Source: Phyllobacteriaceae bacterium
GTDB lineage: Bacteria; Pseudomonadota; Alphaproteobacteria; Rhizobiales; Rhizobiaceae
DNA: 23,184 nt
Direction: 5' to 3'
NCBI GenBank assembly: GCA_024645155.1
Contig: JAHEGF010000017.1
Coordinates: 1 to 23,184, forward strand
The position numbers were made by a program, and so were the translations under genes. Below, in pieces: positions 1 through 6,008 of this stretch. Positions within the stretch are counted from its first letter, which is position 1; the number at the start of each line of letters is the position of its first letter. A model generated the notes under the pieces. That model was not told the DNA's origin and made no database searches. It saw nothing but the letters and a program-made list of their open reading frames with translations.

Positions 1-140
1 GCCAGTTCGGTTCCATCAGACCATCCGGCAATTGCAAATACCTTGCCACCGACTTTCCAGACATGCGCCCCACCCCATTGGACAACTTTCGTGGTTGCAG
101 GCAGTGCGGCGCAAAACGCATCGTAATCGTCCTGAGTCAT
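1..140 (-). CDS. MmcQ/YjbR family protein, N-terminal part (cut by window edge)
   Basis: The first 46 codons of a gene that continues past the left edge. The peptide starts MTQDDYDAFCAALPATTKVV and then has QWGGAHVWKVGGKVFAI, the typical opening of the small MmcQ/YjbR (DUF419) family, which are CyaY-like folds of about 115-120 residues sometimes called DNA-binding. The ATG at 140-138 is preceded by GAGG with 5 nt spacing. It lies downstream of clpB on the same strand, but a strong terminator separates them, so it probably has its own weak promoter or depends on read-through. The biochemical role of the family is not well established. The family call is from recognised sequence; nothing can be said about the C-terminal half. 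Confidence 0.85.
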   Translation of the reverse strand, partial: MTQDDYDAFCAALPATTKVVQWGGAHVWKVGGKVFAIAGWSDGTEL

Positions 141-156
141 GGGTGCCTCATACTGC

Positions 157-184
157 AAAAACGGCGGGAATGCTCCCGCCGTTT
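157..184 (-). terminator. Rho-independent terminator of clpB
   Basis: A perfect 11-bp stem (159-169 paired with 174-184) with a 4-nt loop lies 22 bases after the clpB stop. Read on the minus strand it has a GC-rich core (CGGCGGGA) and runs into five T residues (161-157). It should end the clpB transcript and insulate it from the YjbR-type gene. Confidence 0.88.
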
Positions 185-206
185 CCTTTCGCTTCAGGTA
201 CCCGCG

Positions 207-2813
207 TCAGGCTGCTTCTTCAGCCGGTTTGAGCACCTCACCGTGGCTGAACACCAAACGGTCGGAACCGGCGGCAACGGAAATGGCAGATCCGTCGGGA
301 ATTTCACCCATCAGGATTTTTTCTGCCAGCGGATCCTGCAATTCCTTCTGCATCACCCTTTTCAGGGGCCGTGCACCGAACGCCGGATCGTAGCCCTTGT
401 CGGCAAGCCACTCGATCGCGCCCTCATCAAGATCAAGCGCAATCTTGCGTTCGGCAAGAAGCTTGTTGAGACGGCCAAGCTGGATCTTCACGATTGCGCC
501 CATCTCGTTGCGGCGCAATCTGTGGAACAGGATGATTTCGTCGACACGATTGAGGAATTCCGGCCGGAACGACGCCTTGACCACACCCATGACCTCGTCA
601 CGAACCTTGTCGACGTCTTCGCCTTCTCCCAGATTGACCAGGTATTCCGAACCAAGGTTCGATGTCATGATGATCAGCGTGTTGCGGAAGTCGACCGTCC
701 GGCCCTGACCATCGGTCAGCCGGCCATCATCGAGCACCTGTAAAAGTACGTTGAAAACATCGGGGTGTGCTTTCTCGATCTCGTCAAACAAGATGACCTG
801 ATAGGGCCGGCGGCGCACGGCCTCGGTCAAGGCGCCACCTTCTTCGTATCCGACATAACCGGGGGGTGCGCCGACGAGGCGGGCAACCGAGTGTTTCTCC
901 ATGTATTCGGACATGTCGATACGAACCATCGCACCGTCATCATCGAACAGGAATTCGGCAAGCGCCTTGGTCAGTTCGGTCTTTCCGACACCGGTTGGCC
1001 CCAGGAACATGAACGAACCGATCGGACGGTTGGCATCCTGCAATCCTGCGCGTGCGCGCCTGACCGCCTTTGAAACGGCCTGCACGGCCTCGCCTTGACC
1101 AATAACCCGCTTGGCGATCTCGTCTTCCATTCGCAACAGCTTGTCCCGTTCCCCTTCCAGCATTTTGTCTACCGGAATTCCGGTCCACCGCGAGACGATG
1201 TGGGCGATGTGATCCGGTGTAACGGTTTCCTCGACCATCGAGCCGGTATCACCCTGCGCTTCGGCTTCGATCAGTTTTTGCTCCAGTTCCGGTATCTTGC
1301 CGTATGCCAGTTCGCCGGCTCTTTGAAATTCACCGGTACGCTGCGCAACCGCCAATTCGTTTCGCGTCTCGTCCAGTTCCTTTTTCAGATCCGCGGCCAG
1401 CCCGAGCTTGTCCTTTTCGGCGGCCCACGCATTGGTCAACCGGATGGATTCTTCCTCAAGGCCTGAAAGCTCTTTTTCAAGCTTTTCCAGACGGTCCTTG
1501 GATGCCTTGTCTTTTTCGACCTTCAAGGCCTCACGCTCGATTTTCAGCTGCATGATGCGCCGGTCGATTTCATCCAGAGCCTCGGGTTTGGAATCGACTT
1601 GCATGCGCAACCGTGAAGCAGCCTCATCGACAAGATCTATGGCCTTGTCAGGCAGGAACCGGTCGGCGATGTAACGGTTTGACAATGTGGCAGCCGCGAC
1701 AAGCGCCGAATCAGAAACCCGGACCTTGTGGTGCTGCTCGTACTTTTCCTTCAGCCCGCGCAGGATCGATACAGTATCCTCCACGGTCGGTTCGGAAATG
1801 AAGACCGGCTGGAACCGGCGAGCCAATGCGGCATCCTTTTCAACATGCTTGCGATATTCATCAAGCGTGGTTGCACCAACACAATGCAGTTCCCCACGCG
1901 CCAACGCTGGCTTCAGCAGGTTCGACGCATCCATGGCGCCGTCAGCCTTGCCAGCGCCTACCAGCGTGTGCATTTCGTCAATGAACAGGATAATTTCGCC
2001 TTCTGCTGCCTGAACCTCCGACAATACGGACTTGAGCCGTTCCTCGAATTCGCCACGATATTTGGCACCGGCAATCAGCGAGCCCATGTCGAGTGCCATC
2101 AGCTTCTTGTCGCGCAGCGATTCCGGCACGTCACCATTGATGATGCGCAACGCAAGGCCTTCAGCAATTGCGGTCTTTCCGACACCGGGTTCGCCGATCA
2201 ATACAGGGTTGTTCTTGGTACGGCGCGACAGAACCTGGATAGCGCGGCGGATTTCCTCATCACGGCCGATCACAGGATCAAGCTTGCCGGTCCGCGCCTC
2301 TTCGGTGAGGTCGCGGGCATACTTCTTCAATGCATCATAGCCCTGTTCGGCACTCGCAGTATCTGCGGTGCGGCCCTTCCGGACTTCATTGATAACCTGG
2401 TTGAGCGCTGCCGCTGTCACCCCGGCCTTTGCCAGAATATCTGCAGTTTTCGCCCCCTTTTCGATTGCCAGCGCAGTGAGCAACCGCTCCACGGTTACAA
2501 AGCTGTCCTTGGCCTTTTTTGCGATATCCTCTGCAGTGGCAAACACCTTTGCAAGCGGCTGGGCGAGATACAGCTGGCCGTTGCCGCCTTCAACCTTCGG
2601 CATCGCATTCAGCGCAGCTTCAACACCAAGTCGCACATCGGCAACACGGCCGCCCGCGCGCTCTATCAACGACGCGGCCATACCTTCATCGTCATCAATG
2701 AGGACTTTTAGAAGATGCTCCGGTGTAAACTGCTGGTGATTATTTGATAGGGCGAGTGTCTGGGCGGACTGAATAAATCCCCGGACACGCTCCGAGTATT
2801 TCTCGATATTCAT
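207..2813 (-). CDS. clpB: ATP-dependent disaggregase ClpB (Hsp100)
   Basis: An 868-residue class I AAA+ ATPase of usual ClpB length. It forms hexamers that pull polypeptides out of aggregates together with DnaK in the cytoplasm. In order: N-domain (about 1-145, with FTPEHLL), NBD1 with Walker A GEPGVGKT at 207-214 and Walker B ILFIDE at 275-280, the long charged coiled-coil M-domain (about 405-525) that separates ClpB from ClpA and ClpC, and NBD2 with Walker A GPTGVGKT at 605-612, pore loop GYVGYEEGG at 652-660 and Walker B VILFDE. The start is the ATG of MNIEKYSERVRGF, with GGAG six bases upstream; a longer in-frame reading to 2861 lacks homology and is rejected. A heat-shock-type promoter and a leader hairpin lie upstream and a strong terminator downstream, so it can be transcribed alone. 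Confidence 0.98.
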   Translation of the reverse strand: MNIEKYSERVRGFIQSAQTLALSNNHQQFTPEHLLKVLIDDDEGMAASLIERAGGRVADVRLGVEAALNAMPKVEGGNGQLYLAQPLAKVFATAEDIAKKAKDSFVTVERLLTALAIEKGAKTADILAKAGVTAAALNQVINEVRKGRTADTASAEQGYDALKKYARDLTEEARTGKLDPVIGRDEEIRRAIQVLSRRTKNNPVLIGEPGVGKTAIAEGLALRIINGDVPESLRDKKLMALDMGSLIAGAKYRGEFEERLKSVLSEVQAAEGEIILFIDEMHTLVGAGKADGAMDASNLLKPALARGELHCVGATTLDEYRKHVEKDAALARRFQPVFISEPTVEDTVSILRGLKEKYEQHHKVRVSDSALVAAATLSNRYIADRFLPDKAIDLVDEAASRLRMQVDSKPEALDEIDRRIMQLKIEREALKVEKDKASKDRLEKLEKELSGLEEESIRLTNAWAAEKDKLGLAADLKKELDETRNELAVAQRTGEFQRAGELAYGKIPELEQKLIEAEAQGDTGSMVEETVTPDHIAHIVSRWTGIPVDKMLEGERDKLLRMEDEIAKRVIGQGEAVQAVSKAVRRARAGLQDANRPIGSFMFLGPTGVGKTELTKALAEFLFDDDGAMVRIDMSEYMEKHSVARLVGAPPGYVGYEEGGALTEAVRRRPYQVILFDEIEKAHPDVFNVLLQVLDDGRLTDGQGRTVDFRNTLIIMTSNLGSEYLVNLGEGEDVDKVRDEVMGVVKASFRPEFLNRVDEIILFHRLRRNEMGAIVKIQLGRLNKLLAERKIALDLDEGAIEWLADKGYDPAFGARPLKRVMQKELQDPLAEKILMGEIPDGSAISVAAGSDRLVFSHGEVLKPAEEAA

Positions 2814-2819
2814 ATCTGT

Positions 2820-2850
2820 CTCCAATCCATCTCCGGCCCATATGGATTGG
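2820..2850 (-). promoter_or_regulatory. Inverted repeat overlapping the clpB ribosome binding site
   Basis: CCAATCCAT (2822-2830) and ATGGATTGG (2842-2850) form a perfect 9-bp inverted repeat with an 11-nt loop. In the clpB mRNA the base of this hairpin contains the two G residues (2823-2822) that begin the Shine-Dalgarno GGAG (2823-2820), six bases from the ATG. The helix would therefore partly hide the ribosome binding site. The pairing is seen directly; action as an RNA thermometer or as a protein-binding operator is inference. Confidence 0.5.
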
Positions 2851-2911
2851 CACCGGATCAAGTTGCGGTGACGGCCCCCCGATCAGGCAGGACCACATTT
2901 TCAAAGAAGAT

Positions 2912-2938
2912 ATGGGGACCAATTGTCCGGGGTGCAAG
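2912..2938 (-). promoter_or_regulatory. RpoH (sigma-32) type heat-shock promoter of clpB
   Basis: On the minus strand CTTGCA (2938-2933) is followed after 15 nt by CCCCATAT (2917-2910). This resembles the RpoH consensus CTTGAA / CCCCATNT with accepted spacing. Predicted transcription starts near 2904, leaving a leader of about 90 nt before the clpB ATG. clpB is a classic RpoH target, so position and target agree. Confidence 0.75.
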
Positions 2939-2956
2939 TTCGTGGTCAATAAATGA

Positions 2957-2991
2957 AACAAGCCGGTATGGCTATCCGCCACACCGGCTTT
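2957..2991 (-). terminator. Probable terminator of the DUF4167 gene
   Basis: AAGCCGGT (2960-2967) pairs with ACCGGCTT (2983-2990), and the stem partly continues inward with a mismatch. On the minus strand it lies about 43 bases after the DUF4167 stop and is followed by an interrupted T-rich run (TGTTTCATTT). It sits between that stop and the clpB promoter, as expected for separate transcription units. The broken T-tract lowers confidence. Confidence 0.6.
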
Positions 2992-3033
2992 TGACGGACC
3001 AGCTTGTCCGGGATGTTTTGGCAGAGCAACTAT

Positions 3034-3711
3034 CTAGTCGGCGACCGGCGCAAGGCTTTCATTTTTACCTGCCGGTTCTGATTTCCCGCTTTCCGTATCA
3101 GGCTTTTCTGCTCCGCTATCGGTTTTTGCCTCAACCGGACGGCGCGGACGCCTTGTTCTTTTAGGCGGCTCCGCCTCGCCATCTGCCACCGAAACAACAC
3201 TATCCTTGTGGTCAGCGGCGGCCGCCCGCCGGCGGCTTGGTTTTTCTGCCGGAGCCTGAGCGTCGATGGCAACTTCTGCCGGCATTTCGCCGATCACCGG
3301 TTGCGGGCCGGTTCCTTTTCCCGCTGGTGGCTGGTTTTCTGCAATATTTGGGTTTCGTTCAGCAGCCGCACGTTCATTGGCATTATCGGAGCCACGGTTT
3401 TCTGCAGACTGGTTTTCCCGCTGTTCCTGTTCGGCGCGCTCTTCACGTTGTACCTGCTGCTGAGCTGTGGCAGCCGCGATAATGCGATTGTAATGCTCTG
3501 CGTGCTGGAGATAGTTTTCCGCCATGACACGGTCGCCTGCACTTTGTGCGTCGCGTGCAAGGGTCGTGTACTTGTCTGCGACCTGCTGGGCCGATCCGCG
3601 AATTTTCACGTCGGGACCATTGCTCTCATAATTCCGCGTAAGCGGGTTGGGGCCCTTGCGGTTATTGTTGTTTCTACCGCGCATGCGCCGGTTTTGCTGT
3701 TGTGGCCTCAT
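3034..3711 (-). CDS. DUF4167 family protein
   Basis: A 225-residue alphaproteobacterial protein of unknown biochemical function. The N-terminus is basic and Asn/Gln-rich (MRPQQQNRRMRGRNNNNRKG), followed by the conserved block PNPLTRNYESNGPDVKIRGS and a predicted helical segment with DKYTTLARDAQSAGDRVMAENYLQHAEHYNRII (about 47-78, broken here for reading as DKYTTLARDAQSAGD and RVMAENYLQHAEHYNRII). From about residue 80 it is low-complexity, rich in Gln, Glu, Ala, Arg and Lys, with RRPRRPVEAK-like patches, so likely disordered. The basic Arg/Asn-rich start suggests nucleic-acid binding, but this is inference. It sits between prmC and clpB. The start matches the usual family start. Confidence 0.9.
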   Translation of the reverse strand: MRPQQQNRRMRGRNNNNRKGPNPLTRNYESNGPDVKIRGSAQQVADKYTTLARDAQSAGDRVMAENYLQHAEHYNRIIAAATAQQQVQREERAEQEQRENQSAENRGSDNANERAAAERNPNIAENQPPAGKGTGPQPVIGEMPAEVAIDAQAPAEKPSRRRAAAADHKDSVVSVADGEAEPPKRTRRPRRPVEAKTDSGAEKPDTESGKSEPAGKNESLAPVAD

Positions 3712-4020
3712 CGCCTATCCGATTTTCTCTTTGCTGAATTTTTGCCGCGTATCTCGATCATGCAACAGCATGCGCCGCTGCGCTTGTTGCTGTTCTGCTG
3801 CGGAGGGATAACTAGTCTTCCCTGCTACACATTATTTCATAAACTGCTTATTTTTCATTACCGGGATGTCGCGCTCCACATGAGCGATCCGAGCCCCGCT
3901 CGACAAACCCGCCTTTCTGGACCTTACTCCAGAAACCGTTTTGCCTGATTGTTATCCGGTGCACTGAATCTATCGCCTTATCCAAGTGTTGCCAAGCCTT
4001 TTTTCGCACTGCAACGATTA
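3712..4020 (-). other. 309-nt intergenic leader region of the DUF4167 gene
   Basis: This stretch between prmC and the DUF4167 gene holds no convincing gene. On the minus strand it contains a candidate promoter just after prmC and then about 250 nt of leader with three short hairpins: TTTCTGGA/TCCAGAAA (3914-3921 with 3928-3935), CGAGC/GCTCG (3890-3894 with 3898-3902) and CATGC/GCATG (3759-3763 with 3768-3772). A tiny frame reading MKNKQFMK also occurs, with no clear ribosome binding site. Confidence 0.5.
3967..3995 (-). promoter_or_regulatory. Candidate housekeeping promoter for the DUF4167 gene
   Basis: On the minus strand TTGGCA (3995-3990) and TAGATT (3972-3967) are separated by exactly 17 nt. 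They match 5/6 and 4/6 positions of the sigma-70 consensus. The site lies 25-50 bases past the prmC stop and would give a leader of about 250 nt. Chance occurrence cannot be excluded. Confidence 0.45.
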
Positions 4021-4923
4021 TTATGCTGCATCCACAATCTCTTGCGCAAATATAAGCGCCCTCTCAATACCCCCCAAATCATGGTGCACCGAATATAAGA
4101 CGAAACCGTTGCTCCTGAAGATCGCCTCGACATCTTCACGTTGACCCGCTCCGATCTCAACGGCAATGAAACCGCCTTCCTCCAGTATTGCCCCGGCGAC
4201 CGGAATTATGGTGCGGTAGGCTTCAAGGCCATCGGGGCCGCCATCCAGTGCCAGTTCCGGATCATGCTCGCGCACTTCCACCGCCAGGCGGGAAATTTCA
4301 TCGCTTGGTATATAGGGCGGGTTTGACACGATTATGTCGAACCTGCCTTTCACCCCTTCGAACCAGTTGGAATGGATTGCCTGATATCTGCCTGGTACCC
4401 CCGCATGTGCGGCATTGCGATTTGCAATGTCGGCGGCTTTTGCCGATATATCCGTCGCAACCACCTCGGCACCGGTACAGCTGGCAGCAATCGCCACACC
4501 AATGGCACCCGTTCCGGCACCGAGATCGAGGACACGGCACCTTGCCTTGCCGGCAGCGATCAGGCGCACAAGCGGCAGCACCGCGTCAACAACGGTCTCG
4601 GTGTCGGCACGTGGCTCCAGGGTATCTTCGTTCAACTCGAAACGAAGACCATAGAATTCACGGGCTCCGGCAATCCGGTAGACAGGTTCGCCGAGCAATC
4701 GCCTCCTTTTGAACTCCTCGATCTGGTCCAGCTCTTCCGGCAAGACAACGCGATCCGGATTGAGTACGATTTCGGTGCTTGATAGCCCGGTCGCATGCTC
4801 GACCAGAATACGGGCATTCAGGACCGGACTTTCGATTCCCGCCCCGGCAAATGCGTCACTAAGATCATGAACGGCATCGCCAAGTTTTTTACCTGCTGCC
4901 GGCTGGCTGTTTTTGTCAGCCAT
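4021..4923 (-). CDS. prmC: Peptide chain release factor N5-glutamine methyltransferase
   Basis: A 300-residue SAM-dependent methyltransferase that methylates the Gln of the GGQ loop in release factors. It has a helical N-terminal substrate-binding domain, the REFYGLRFELNEDTLEPRADTE linker region (read as REFYGLRFEL then EPRADTE, about 88-109), the SAM motif VLDLGAGTGAIG at 131-142, an acidic ribose-binding TD at 157-158 and the catalytic NPPY at 201-204. Its ATG lies within the end of prfA (ATGGCTGA, 8-nt overlap), so the enzyme is translationally coupled to its substrate RF1. Length is normal for the family. Confidence 0.97.
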   Translation of the reverse strand: MADKNSQPAAGKKLGDAVHDLSDAFAGAGIESPVLNARILVEHATGLSSTEIVLNPDRVVLPEELDQIEEFKRRRLLGEPVYRIAGAREFYGLRFELNEDTLEPRADTETVVDAVLPLVRLIAAGKARCRVLDLGAGTGAIGVAIAASCTGAEVVATDISAKAADIANRNAAHAGVPGRYQAIHSNWFEGVKGRFDIIVSNPPYIPSDEISRLAVEVREHDPELALDGGPDGLEAYRTIIPVAGAILEEGGFIAVEIGAGQREDVEAIFRSNGFVLYSVHHDLGGIERALIFAQEIVDAA

Positions 4924-6001
4924 TGTTCTCGGCCAGCGCCGCGAGCAGCTTTGTCTGATGATCGGTGGTCAGGGCATCGATAATCTCGTCAAGCTCGCCC
5001 ATCATCACGCGATCCAGCTTGTAAAGTGTCAGGTTGATTCGGTGATCGGTCAGGCGCCCTTGCGGAAAATTGTAGGTCCTGATGCGTTCCGACCGGTCGC
5101 CGGAACCGACCTGGAGACGGCGTGCCTCGGAGCGTTCGTCCGCCGCCTGGGACCGGTGCATGTCATACAATCGGGCCCGCAGTATCTGCATAGCACGTGC
5201 CCGATTCTGGTGTTGCGACTTCTCGGCCTGAACCACGATGATACCTGTCGGCAAATGGGTAATGCGGACCGCGGAATCCGTCGTATTCACATGCTGTCCG
5301 CCAGCCCCCGAGGCACGCATCGTGTCGATACGAATGTCCTCGTTGCGGATTTCGACATCAACGTCTTCGGCTTCCGGCAGAACGGCAACGGTTGCCGCCG
5401 AGGTATGGATGCGGCCCCCCGCTTCCGTTTCCGGCACACGTTGCACACGGTGAACACCGGATTCGAACTTCAACCTCGCAAACGCACCTCGCCCTGTAAC
5501 CGTCGCGATAATTTCCTTGTAGCCGCCGACATCGCCTTCGCTCGCGGAAACGACTTCCACTTTCCAGCCGCGCTGTGCCGCATAACGTTCATACATGCGG
5601 AAAAGGTCACCGGCGAAAAGCGCCGCCTCCGATCCGCCGGTTCCTGCGCGAATTTCCAGGATGACACTCTTGTCATCCGCGGCATCCTTAGGCAGCAGAA
5701 GTACCTGCAGTTTGTCGCGAGTTTTGGCGATGGTCGCCTCGATAGCTTCCATTTCCTCTTCGGCAAGCGTCCGTATTTCCGGATCGCTTTGCGGGTCGGC
5801 GAGAATTTTTCCGATACCGTCAAGCTCGTTTTCAGCCTCGCGCAATGCCCTTATTTCGGCGACAACCGGCTCAAGCTCGGAATATTCGGATGCCAGGCGA
5901 ACATAGGTATCGGAATCGGGCCCTTGCGCCATTTGCATTTCCAGCATCTGGAAATGCTTGACCATCTGGTCCATGCGTTCTGCCGGGAGATTTACAACCA
6001 T
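4916..6001 (-). CDS. prfA: Peptide chain release factor 1 (RF1)
   Basis: A 361-residue class I release factor that ends translation at UAA and UAG. The codon-recognition tripeptide is PET (190-192, within RVPETEAGGRIHTS), the PxT form of RF1 rather than the SPF of RF2. The catalytic GGQ is at 234-236 in RASGAGGQHVNTTDSAVR. The start ATG is 7 bases after the ptsP stop, and a GAGG that begins in the ptsP stop codon serves as ribosome binding site, so the genes are co-transcribed and probably coupled. Length is typical. Confidence 0.98.
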   Translation of the reverse strand: MVVNLPAERMDQMVKHFQMLEMQMAQGPDSDTYVRLASEYSELEPVVAEIRALREAENELDGIGKILADPQSDPEIRTLAEEEMEAIEATIAKTRDKLQVLLLPKDAADDKSVILEIRAGTGGSEAALFAGDLFRMYERYAAQRGWKVEVVSASEGDVGGYKEIIATVTGRGAFARLKFESGVHRVQRVPETEAGGRIHTSAATVAVLPEAEDVDVEIRNEDIRIDTMRASGAGGQHVNTTDSAVRITHLPTGIIVVQAEKSQHQNRARAMQILRARLYDMHRSQAADERSEARRLQVGSGDRSERIRTYNFPQGRLTDHRINLTLYKLDRVMMGELDEIIDALTTDHQTKLLAALAENNG

Positions 6002-6008
6002 AGCAACC

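Noticed and set aside
1728..2711. Long plus-strand open frame (327 codons) inside clpB
   Set aside because: Antisense to an unmistakable ClpB; the protein has no recognisable domain and no ribosome binding site. Long antisense frames are common in GC-rich genes.
2842..2867. Second CTTG...CCATAT pair in the clpB leader as another RpoH promoter
   Set aside because: CTTGAT to CCATAT spacing is only about 11 nt and the -10 lies within the inverted repeat; the upstream match is better in sequence and spacing.
3820..3862. Tiny minus-strand frame MKNKQFMK as a leader peptide for the DUF4167 gene
   Set aside because: No ribosome binding site and no link between its codons and the downstream gene's function.
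3914..3935. 8-bp inverted repeat after prmC as a terminator
   Set aside because: No T-tract follows on the minus strand, and on the plus strand there is no gene to terminate; kept only as a leader hairpin.
3208..3948. Plus-strand frame of 246 codons opposite the DUF4167 gene
   Set aside because: Hydrophobic-looking but arises from the antisense of Arg/Gln-rich codons; no start signal and no homology recognised.
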